A DNA stretch of 14,681 nt from contig JAAZMK010000071.1 of NCBI GenBank assembly GCA_012798865.1, positions 1 to 14,681 of the forward strand. The letters run 5' to 3'. Shown here in pieces: positions 1 to 4,596 of this stretch; within the stretch, counting starts at the first letter, position 1; the number at the start of each line of letters is the position of its first letter. Under the pieces are notes generated by a model. The model did not search any database, was not told the DNA's origin, and saw nothing but the letters and a program-made list of their open reading frames with translations. This DNA comes from Clostridiaceae bacterium (GTDB taxonomy: Bacteria; Bacillota; Clostridia; Saccharofermentanales; DTU023). The position numbers were made by a program, and so were the translations under genes.

Positions 1-169
1 CTTTCATAAAAGATGGAAATGCCCTGTAGTAATCGAGTTCTTCAATGGAAATCCAATACATGTTTTCTTTTACTCCCTGAGTACGGCTCTTGCTATTAAG
101 TTCTCTGGTGCCTCTGGGCTTCATCACAAAATACATCGTAATCTCATGGCAAGCCACTGAAATGTTCAC
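1..169 (-). pseudogene. Nudix hydrolase C-terminal piece, lacking the Nudix box
   Basis: Reading leftward from a GTG at 169 the frame gives residues such as HEITMYFVMKPRGT, then GVKENMYWISIEEL and YYRAFPSFMK, and runs off the window edge. This resembles the second half of small Nudix hydrolases (family pattern HE-x-FYFLMKPRGT ... MHWIPIEEL ... FPSFLK). The frame is open only back to a TGA at 197-199, so the upstream catalytic Nudix box (GX5EX7REUXEEXGU) is absent. A ribosome site TAGGAG, which includes the stop codon of the upstream regulator gene, lies 8 bases before the GTG, so the piece could still be translated. It follows the XRE gene on the same strand after 11 bases. I infer a 5'-truncated remnant. 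The part outside the window is unseen. Confidence 0.6.
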
Positions 170-180
170 CAGTCTGTCTC

Positions 181-831
181 CTATGATTCGTAATATTCAA
201 TTGCTTCTCTCGCCAACTTTTCAAACCTTTCTTGATATTCTGGAGCCACGGAAATGCCGTCAAACTTTTTGTCGTTGGCGTAATAATAACGGCTGACAGC
301 CTCGGTGATACCCTGCATATCCAAGATTGATTCGTTGGCAAATGCATCTGAAATGGTTCGGCTAAAATCCGTATACAGTAGACCATTCTTGCTTTCAACA
401 TCGTAATGGCTAACCCAATTGCCAAGGACAACTACCCCGTTGTAATCGGTAACAACGTCGTCCCCGTAGACCCATACAATATACTCGTCGCTCCGCCCCC
501 CGAAGATTCCCTGACACATAAGTGCTTCGTCCAAAGCAAATACTATCTCTTCACCGAGGCACGCCTGCACAGCTTTCAGCCATGCAATAGAGCCGAGAAA
601 ATCTCTCCTCTTTGGAAGATTTTGCTTCTTAGGATCATACTTCGGCAAACTAATAGTTCTGCGGTTCGCAAGATCCGCCCGAACACGCTGACCCAGCAAT
701 TCAATAATATATTCGGGTGGCTTGCGTACACCGGTTTCCCAATTCTGGATTGTTCGAAAGGGAATATTGTACCTTGTAGCAAACTCGCTTTGAGTATCTC
801 CTAATTCCGTTCTCATTTCTCGTATAATCAT
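181..831 (-). CDS. XRE-family helix-turn-helix regulator with a C-terminal domain of unknown function
   Basis: The N-terminal ~60 residues form a Cro/C1-type helix-turn-helix: REMRTELGDTQSEFATRYNI, then FRTIQNWETGVRKPPEY. The following ~140 residues, with the aromatic-rich stretch DEYIVWVYGDDVVTDYNG and ending EAIEYYES, are not recognised. I place the start at ATG 831 because AGGTG (838-842) sits at proper spacing; a GTG at 840 is also in frame and would add three residues. A TTGACA-17-TATTTT promoter lies immediately upstream and carries a near-palindrome, which suggests self-regulation. Stand-alone XRE proteins of this kind are common in mobile regions, as regulators or antitoxin-like proteins. 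The Nudix remnant directly downstream may be what is left of a partner gene. Confidence 0.8.
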   Translation of the reverse strand: MIIREMRTELGDTQSEFATRYNIPFRTIQNWETGVRKPPEYIIELLGQRVRADLANRRTISLPKYDPKKQNLPKRRDFLGSIAWLKAVQACLGEEIVFALDEALMCQGIFGGRSDEYIVWVYGDDVVTDYNGVVVLGNWVSHYDVESKNGLLYTDFSRTISDAFANESILDMQGITEAVSRYYYANDKKFDGISVAPEYQERFEKLAREAIEYYES

Positions 832-852
832 CTTTATCACCTACCTGCGAAT

Positions 853-881
853 AAAATACACTCATTGGGTGCATTTGTCAA
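853..881 (-). promoter_or_regulatory. Sigma-A-type promoter of the XRE gene
   Basis: On the minus strand TTGACA (876-881) and TATTTT (853-858) are separated by exactly 17 bases. The -35 is perfect and the -10 matches 4 of 6. Transcription would begin near 846, giving a leader of only about 15 bases to the ATG at 831, which supports that start over GTG 840. Confidence 0.75.
855..875. promoter_or_regulatory. Imperfect dyad over the XRE promoter, candidate operator
   Basis: Arms AATGCAC and GTGTATT (minus strand) flank a 7-base centre, with one mismatch in seven pairs. The dyad covers the promoter spacer and overlaps the -10, the usual position for a repressor that controls its own gene. Binding by the XRE protein is inference. 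Confidence 0.4.
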
Positions 882-953
882 GAGACTTTACGATACGACA
901 TCGTGAAGCAGAGATCACCGATGCGTTACATGCCGGAAAGCTTCGTCCCGCAC

Positions 954-1110
954 AGCGGATTCAGAGGATACGGCTTCATGCTCGTTCCCGCAACCGCCCA
1001 ACTCATCACCGAGATGATACTCGGTGAACCATTGATAATCGACGTCTCAGGTCGCAACATCGGGCGATTCGGGCACCGCGAACTCGGTCTGAGAACACTC
1101 TGTTGTCTAA
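954..1110 (+). pseudogene. Decayed 3' end of a DAO/sarcosine-oxidase-beta-like FAD oxidase gene
   Basis: The frame from 954 encodes a 44-residue stretch (SGFRGYGFMLVPATAQ ... IGRFGHREL) that matches the C-terminus of the intact oxidase at 11567-12721 at 31 of 44 positions (its CGFSGHGFMLAPATAQ ... VGRFERREL). The DNA also aligns through the stop region: GAACACTCTGTTGTCTAA here against GAACACTCGGTCGTCTAA there. One extra base just before this (near 1085-1092) shifts the frame, so the ancestral TAA at 1108-1110 is no longer read and the frame runs on to 1151. Nothing upstream of about 950 resembles the rest of the enzyme, so this is a truncated, frameshifted remnant of a related gene. Confidence 0.8.
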
Positions 1111-1122
1111 TGTTCTTAGCGT

Positions 1123-1299
1123 TCAATGATCACTCGTATAGTCCAGCATGATGACATTTTTCTTGTTGGGCAGATAGAGAACTTCGACCTCACCTGTTCT
1201 TAGATTATGTAAATCTGCCACTTGAACCCCAAATAAGGAACTGCGCAGCTCAGATCCACCGCATAGGCGATATTGAAGATCAGTAAAACCCAAGCCCAC
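1123..1299 (-). other. Possible alternative-frame C-terminus or remnant (58 codons)
   Basis: In a frame different from the membrane-protein gene, a stretch from GTG 1299 to TGA 1123 encodes protein-like sequence ending TGEVEVLYLPNKKNVIMLDY plus TSDH. The tail beyond 1200 is not covered by any other gene on this strand. It could be the original C-terminus of the membrane protein after a frameshift, or a fragment of another gene. No clear ribosome site supports a separate start. Confidence 0.2.
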
Positions 1300-1694
1300 A
1301 GTCTTTTATCGGCTTTGTAGCTGGCAGACGCCATGGCAAAGGGCGGTTTGAAGCCATTTTGGTTGAGCCTTAAATCGATGTAATTACCTAGCTCGTACCT
1401 ATTTTCGTGAGGTTTGCTGTCGACGACCGTCAGCTTGACCTTCGTCGGATAGCCGGCTAAGTTTATAAAACTAAGTAACAGCTCCCGCTTGGGCATTCCA
1501 TCCATCTCACCCGTTTTCTCATAGGATAGGATCTTTGCCTCGACGAGTTTACCGCTTTTTTGCACTTTTTGATGTCTCTTTACATGTTTCCTCGGTTTAG
1601 TAATAAAGAAAGCAATCAATACGCTCTGAAATGTCCACAGGATCGTGCCGACAGCCAACAAGACGGTGGCGACAGTCGGTGTCGAACTTACCAT
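1200..1694 (-). CDS. Small membrane protein of unknown function
   Basis: From ATG 1694 the product is 164 residues. There is a hydrophobic segment at about residues 8-31 (VATVLLAVGTILWTF...), then a basic stretch KPRKHVKRHQKVQK, a soluble central part of about 90 residues (KLVEAKILSYEKTGEMDG ... ELGNYIDLRLNQNG), and a second hydrophobic segment near the end (WAWVLLIFNIAYAV). This layout, with the G-x-Y-I-D-L-R-L-N motif, loosely recalls DUF3592-type proteins, but I do not assign a family. An ATG at 1730 is also in frame and adds 12 residues, but only 1694 has a ribosome-site-like AAGGG before it. A minus-strand terminator (1746-1801) and a structured region lie just upstream. The last ~30 codons overlap a more protein-like alternative frame, so the 3' end may be frameshifted. 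Confidence 0.6.
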   Translation of the reverse strand: MVSSTPTVATVLLAVGTILWTFQSVLIAFFITKPRKHVKRHQKVQKSGKLVEAKILSYEKTGEMDGMPKRELLLSFINLAGYPTKVKLTVVDSKPHENRYELGNYIDLRLNQNGFKPPFAMASASYKADKRLWAWVLLIFNIAYAVDLSCAVPYLGFKWQIYII

Positions 1695-1745
1695 GGACGC
1701 TGCCCTTAGAAAAAAATAAGGGAAAGACATACATATTTATATGAA

Positions 1746-1801
1746 AAAGCCGGAGAGAAAGAAGAATTAAGGCATTGATCCTTAACAATCTCTCCGACTT
1801 T
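1746..1801 (-). terminator. Intrinsic terminator or leader attenuator, minus strand
   Basis: A 13-bp stem (1746-1758 with 1789-1801; one G-U pair in RNA) is followed on the minus strand by TTTTT. The loop holds a second perfect 6-bp hairpin, TTAAGG/CCTTAA (1767-1772 with 1780-1785). It sits between the structured region at 1806-1904 and the start of the membrane-protein gene, so it may act as an attenuator or simply end a short RNA. Confidence 0.65.
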
Positions 1802-1805
1802 ATTT

Positions 1806-1904
1806 CCGGGAAGCAACATAAGTTGCGTCCTGGTTACTCTTCCAAGATAGCAACCGATTGCCTTAGCTTGTGCTCTGTATCAAGCCAATCGCGGTTGCCA
1901 CCCT
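1806..1904 (-). promoter_or_regulatory. Structured RNA region with a T-box-like motif
   Basis: The minus strand carries AGGGTGGCAACCGCG (1904-1890), one base longer than the T-box consensus AGGGTGGNACCGCG. Its 3' half pairs with a later segment: GCAACC/GGTTGC, GATTG/CAATC and GCTTG/CAAGC between 1850-1870 and 1881-1898. A second hairpin follows at 1806-1833 (10 of 12 pairs, loop ATAA), then the terminator at 1746-1801. I could not find a convincing Stem I or specifier loop upstream, so this may be a degenerate T-box leader or a different structured RNA. No amino-acid gene lies downstream. Confidence 0.4.
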
Positions 1905-1909
1905 GAAAT

Positions 1910-1925
1910 TGGTGGAAGCGAGGGG
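1910..1925. repeat. 16-bp copy of the ssrA 3' end, candidate distal attachment site
   Basis: TGGTGGAAGCGAGGGG here is identical to 3498-3513, the 3' terminus of the tmRNA gene, in the same orientation. The next ~35 bases keep weak similarity. A displaced copy of an RNA-gene 3' end on the downstream side of that gene is the classical footprint of integrase-mediated insertion. No integrase gene is present between the copies. Confidence 0.5.
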
Positions 1926-2026
1926 TTCAAACGACACTATGCAAACTCTGAAACGCCCGTATATCAAGCTTTTCAGTATTTGATATTCCGTAAATACACC
2001 TGTTTTTATGTGCTTTTTTAGGTAAA

Positions 2027-2055
2027 GCTATAAAAAATCCAATTTTTTGTAACAA
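2027..2055 (-). promoter_or_regulatory. Possible promoter for the leftward structured RNA
   Basis: On the minus strand TTGTTA (2050-2055) and TATAGC (2027-2032) are 17 bases apart, each matching 4 of 6 consensus positions. It overlaps the rightward promoter of the toxin-antitoxin pair, so the two would compete. The support is weak. Confidence 0.3.
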
Positions 2056-2075
2056 CTATCTTCACATTCTATGTT
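2047..2075 (+). promoter_or_regulatory. Promoter of the toxin-antitoxin operon
   Basis: TTGTAA (2047-2052), a 17-base spacer, then TATGTT (2070-2075). It is the only good candidate upstream of the antitoxin gene and lies directly before the palindrome at 2077-2101. Confidence 0.5.
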
Positions 2076-2076
2076 A

Positions 2077-2101
2077 CACTACGGCTAGGAACAGCGTAGT
2101 G
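2077..2101. promoter_or_regulatory. Palindrome at the expected transcription start, candidate operator
   Basis: CACTACG (2077-2083) and CGTAGTG (2095-2101) are perfect 7-bp inverted arms with an 11-base centre. They lie just after the -10 hexamer. This is where toxin-antitoxin modules often bind their own antitoxin or complex. The direct DNA-binding partner here is unknown. Confidence 0.5.
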
Positions 2102-2128
2102 CATATATTGAGAAAGGAGAAATGTGCT

Positions 2129-2686
2129 ATGGCTACTGTTTTCGATGTTGCGGATTATTTTATCGCGGCATCCCACAAAAGAGGAAATTCTGAGTTAACA
2201 ATCCTAAGGTTACATAAACTAATATATTTTGCTCAATTGTGGTCTTATCTTGCATTTGATCGGCCATTGTTTGATGCAGAGATGCAAGCATGGGAATATG
2301 GTCCCGTATTTCCTGCTGTGCAAACTAAATACAGTCCACATTCTGATTGCCCTATTGATACGGAGCCAGTAGATCTCGACTATTCGAAATTTACAAACGA
2401 AGAAATTACACTGCTCTTTGATGTGGATCAGTATTATAAAACACAAAGCACGTGGTTGCTGGTTGAAAAATCTCACTGCAAAGGTTCTCCTTGGGAGAAA
2501 GCTTACAAACCAGGAGTGTTACATACTGTGATTCCAGAGAAGTATATTAGAGATGTTTGCAAATCAAAGAAAAACGTTAACATCCCAAGAATTAGCAAAA
2601 AGTTGCCTGGCATTATGAAGGTTTCAGTTCCTAAACGAAATGCGAATGGTGTGGCGTTGCTTCCTCGAGAAGTTTTTGAGGACTAA
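2129..2686 (+). CDS. Panacea (SocA-like, DUF4065) antitoxin
   Basis: The 185-residue product carries the Panacea domain: LTILRLHKLIYFAQLWSYLA (about residues 23-42), then PLFDAEMQAWEYGPVFPAV. These match the family pattern L-x-LQKLLYYAQ-x-W ... F-x-IEAW-x-YGPV. Panacea proteins (SocA, GepA, PanA) act as antitoxins for many unrelated toxins. The start is ATG 2129, 8 bases after AAGGAGA; an in-frame GTG at 2099 is less likely because it lies inside the palindrome and has no ribosome site. A basic tail of about 40 residues (VCKSKKNVNIPRISKK...) follows the domain. The MazF-like toxin gene begins 9 bases after its stop, which supports a two-gene operon with the antitoxin first. Confidence 0.85.
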   Translation: MATVFDVADYFIAASHKRGNSELTILRLHKLIYFAQLWSYLAFDRPLFDAEMQAWEYGPVFPAVQTKYSPHSDCPIDTEPVDLDYSKFTNEEITLLFDVDQYYKTQSTWLLVEKSHCKGSPWEKAYKPGVLHTVIPEKYIRDVCKSKKNVNIPRISKKLPGIMKVSVPKRNANGVALLPREVFED

Positions 2687-2695
2687 TTAACTCAT

Positions 2696-3055
2696 ATGCC
2701 ATCCGTTGGTGAGATATGGGCAGCGAATTTTGCATATGAGGATGACCCTCTGCAAACGAAACTACGCCCAGCTTTAGTCATCAGCGCAGATCAAAGTACC
2801 TGTGTTTGCATACTACTTGCGGTGTCATCACGCACTCCAAAGCCTAACTACGATTATCCTATTAAATACTGGCAAGCCGCGGGATTATCAAAGCCCTCTT
2901 GTGTGCGGCTAGAAAACGCTGTTGAATTTGTCTTTACTGACTTGGAATTCAAAATAGGCAAGTTGCACCAGAAAGATCAAAATGGTGTATTTTGGAGGTT
3001 AGCGGAACTCTATGAGAATGAGAATGAGAATGAGAATGAGCTAGACCTTTACTGA
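2696..3055 (+). CDS. MazF/PemK-family toxin (endoribonuclease-like)
   Basis: The 119-residue product begins MPSVGEIWAANFAYEDDP and continues KLRPALVIS, the MazF/PemK/CcdB-fold signature (G-x-IW-x2-NF ... RPALVIS). MazF-type toxins cut RNA at short sequence motifs. Length is normal for the family (about 110-120). The middle part (LLAVSSRTPKPNYDYPI) occupies the place of the usual PITS strand but is divergent. The gene follows the Panacea antitoxin by 9 bases, and a hairpin terminator comes about 40 bases after its stop. Its last codons contain a hexanucleotide tandem repeat giving an Asn-Glu tail. The ribosome site is weak (GAGG about 12 bases upstream), which would keep toxin output below that of the antitoxin. 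RNase activity is inferred from the family only. Confidence 0.8.
   Translation: MPSVGEIWAANFAYEDDPLQTKLRPALVISADQSTCVCILLAVSSRTPKPNYDYPIKYWQAAGLSKPSCVRLENAVEFVFTDLEFKIGKLHQKDQNGVFWRLAELYENENENENELDLY
3014..3040 (+). repeat. Hexanucleotide tandem repeat (GAGAAT)x4 in the toxin tail
   Basis: Four exact copies of GAGAAT plus a final GAG encode alternating Glu-Asn. Copy-number change would lengthen or shorten the tail by two residues per unit without shifting the frame. Confidence 0.95.
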
Positions 3056-3093
3056 TAAGCTCTCGAGGCATTCTTTCTTATACAAATACATCC

Positions 3094-3118
3094 GCCGTCC
3101 GAGAGGGCGGCTCTTTTT
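3094..3118 (+). terminator. Intrinsic terminator of the toxin-antitoxin operon
   Basis: GCCGTCC and GGGCGGC form 7 pairs (one G-U) around a GAGA tetraloop, followed by TCTTTTTT. It lies about 40 bases after the toxin stop. Confidence 0.85.
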
Positions 3119-3246
3119 TATGCCCTTTTATCCGGGTAATCCATCTGCCATATCTCCATGACACGCATAATATCTTTCTGGCTCAACAACTCAACAGGGA
3201 GCAGTACTTGAAAAGGGGTAGCGAGACTCTTGCGACGTAATGGTTT
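3118..3246 (-). pseudogene. C-terminal remnant of an unidentified protein
   Basis: An open stretch of 42 codons ends at TAA 3118-3120 and encodes protein-like sequence ending in VLLPVELLSQKDIMRVMEIW then QMDYPDKRA. It is bounded upstream by a stop at 3247-3249 and has no credible start codon or ribosome site. I do not recognise the family. It is best read as a gene end left behind in a decayed region. Confidence 0.3.
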
Positions 3247-3284
3247 TTAGTCAGAATTGTTGTTGTGGCTACAAATAAAGGATA

Positions 3285-3351
3285 AAGCAAACGAATGCCC
3301 CACGAAGCAAACCTATACCCAAAAAACAAACGATTATCCCACAAAGCAAAC
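3285..3351. repeat. Four AARCAAAC-type repeats at 19-20-bp spacing
   Basis: CAAAC cores lie at 3288, 3308, 3327 and 3347, so the spacings are 20, 19 and 20 bases, close to two helical turns. They form two imperfect ~39-bp tandem units. Same-face spacing suggests cooperative protein binding. Further CAAAC copies occur at 1928 and 1942 beside the distal ssrA-end copy and at 3491 beside ssrA itself. Confidence 0.6.
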
Positions 3352-3456
3352 CTTTACTTTTGAGATAGTCCGCCGCGACCCTGAAAACAAGAAAAATCTG
3401 TCCCGAAAATGACTCCAGGGCGGGTTTAGATTTAATGCGCTTTTCGGGCGTAAAAC

Positions 3457-3491
3457 GTCCCCAAACGCATAGTATGATGGCGTTTGGGGAC
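3457..3491 (-). terminator. Intrinsic terminator of ssrA
   Basis: A perfect 12-bp stem, GTCCCCAAACGC (3457-3468) with GCGTTTGGGGAC (3480-3491), loop of 11, is followed on the minus strand by GTTTTAC. It begins 6 bases after the tmRNA 3' CCA. Confidence 0.8.
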
Positions 3492-3497
3492 AAACTG

Positions 3498-3513
3498 TGG
3501 TGGAAGCGAGGGG
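3498..3513. repeat. ssrA 3' terminus matching 1910-1925, candidate proximal attachment site
   Basis: The last 16 bases of the tmRNA gene (acceptor stem plus CCA end) are repeated exactly at 1910-1925 in the same orientation, about 1.6 kb downstream of the gene. The interval holds the Panacea/MazF pair. RNA-gene 3' ends, including ssrA, are known integration targets. Confidence 0.5.
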
Positions 3514-3871
3514 AGTCGAACCCCTGTCCGAAACTGCATCAAAAAGGACATCTCCGGGTGCAGCCTGCGATTGGTTATTCCTCTTCCGACTCGATCACAG
3601 GCAGTCTTGTCGGTCAAGTAGTCTAATGATACGCGACGAGCGTCAAGACATTCGCCCGCCGGGAGCCTCGTTTGACCTCCACCGAGGAAAGGTCTGCACT
3701 GTTAACGTCCGAGGGCGACCTGCAGATCAGTCGGTCGGACGGCAACGGTTACGCCGCTGCGAGTGCCGGTTTATTGGCAATTATAAGCTCTCTCGTTTTT
3801 TAAAGAGGCCAACGAGAATCCTCTACCCGCTTTCCTGATCTCCACAACCCCGTCGAAACCAGTACGCTCCC
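3498..3871 (-). ncRNA. ssrA: tmRNA (transfer-messenger RNA)
   Basis: The 374-base RNA rescues stalled ribosomes together with SmpB. The 5' end GGGAGCG (3871-3865) pairs with CGCTTCC before the ACCA end (one G-U pair), forming a 7-bp tRNA-like acceptor stem. The 5' part contains CTGGTTTCGACGGGG, the typical conserved start of one-piece tmRNA, and the 3' part contains the T-arm GGGGTTCGACTCCCC. A short reading frame ending at TAA 3749-3751 gives ...IIANKPALAAA, fitting a proteolysis tag with an ALAA-type end. The exact resume codon is not certain. The gene ends with an encoded CCA and a terminator 6 bases later. smpB lies about 0.7 kb upstream on the same strand. Confidence 0.95.
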
Positions 3872-3885
3872 ATAAGTTCATTCAT

Positions 3886-3894
3886 ATTCTAGCA
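3886..3894 (-). promoter_or_regulatory. Extended -10 promoter element of ssrA
   Basis: On the minus strand TGCTAGAAT is an extended -10 (TG-n-TAGAAT), about 15 bases before the mature tmRNA 5' end. No good -35 is visible, which is usual for extended -10 promoters. A short 5' extension would be removed by RNase P. Confidence 0.5.
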
Positions 3895-3994
3895 CGGATT
3901 CCCGATCGACACACGAATGGTAACATACATAATCAAGTTTGAGTGAAAAGTCCTGTTTTCTACGACCTCGTTCAGAAGTCCATCGGCTAATTCA

Positions 3995-4558
3995 TCACTT
4001 GATCAACGCCGATAGTTTCTTGAATTCAGGCGTACCTGAAACTTGAAGCAGATCGAAAAGGATCGTCTCCGTATTCGTAACAACGGCGCCCATCTCGCTG
4101 AACAAATCGAGTGCATTCTTTTTGTTCTCCTGTGTTCGCGAATCGACCGCGTCAAACGGGACAAAGACCTTGTACCCTTCCGCAAGCAAATCGCGCACCG
4201 TTTGAAAGACACAGACGTGCGTCTCAGCCCCGATGACGATCACCTGTTTGCGATTGTGCCGCTCAACGCATTCTTTCACTTCGGGCGTAAACGCCGTAAA
4301 GGAGGTCTTGTGAAAAACTTCTACGGGAAGCTCTTCCGACTCTATTAATGACAAGAGCGAATCGACCGTGTGCCCGAGTCCTTTCGGATACTGCTCCGTC
4401 ATGACGACGGGAAGATTGAATACCTTGGCGACGTTGAGCAACACGCTTGCCTGTTTTAGCAGGAAGTCCCTGTCGTACATGGCGGGCATCAGGCGCTCCT
4501 GAAGGTCAATCACGAGGAGAACCGCATCTTCTTTATTCAGTTGGTACGTTGATTTCAT
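3995..4558 (-). CDS. Isochorismatase-family cysteine hydrolase
   Basis: The 187-residue product has the catalytic triad of the family: Asp18 in VLLVIDLQERL, Lys84 in VFHKTSF and Cys116 in GAETHVCV (the cis-peptide/nucleophile elbow). The GAETHVC pattern and short length match the YcaC/nicotinamidase-like hydrolases. The natural substrate cannot be told from sequence. It is a complete, soluble, cytoplasmic-type protein without a signal peptide. It starts 38 bases after the smpB stop on the same strand, so it is likely co-transcribed with tsaD and smpB. A functional link with ribosome rescue is not evident. Confidence 0.85.
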   Translation of the reverse strand: MKSTYQLNKEDAVLLVIDLQERLMPAMYDRDFLLKQASVLLNVAKVFNLPVVMTEQYPKGLGHTVDSLLSLIESEELPVEVFHKTSFTAFTPEVKECVERHNRKQVIVIGAETHVCVFQTVRDLLAEGYKVFVPFDAVDSRTQENKKNALDLFSEMGAVVTNTETILFDLLQVSGTPEFKKLSALIK

Positions 4559-4596
4559 TGTTTTTCGTCTCGCTTTCCATCAGCCGTTTGATCAAT

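Noticed and set aside
903..953. N-terminal part of a new small protein starting at 903
   Set aside because: The GTG at 903 lacks a ribosome site, and the following region is a frameshifted oxidase fragment.
1926..1960. tRNA gene near the GGTTCAAA at 1924-1931
   Set aside because: No acceptor, D or anticodon arm can be formed; the similarity is better explained by a displaced piece of the ssrA end.
3285..3351. CRISPR array from the repeated CAAAC-containing units
   Set aside because: Only four short cores at 19-20-bp spacing; no 24-36-bp identical repeats, no unique spacers and no cas genes.
3432..3838. Short coding regions on both strands between 3432 and 3838
   Set aside because: They lie inside the tmRNA gene and are explained by its sequence; none has a ribosome site or family resemblance.
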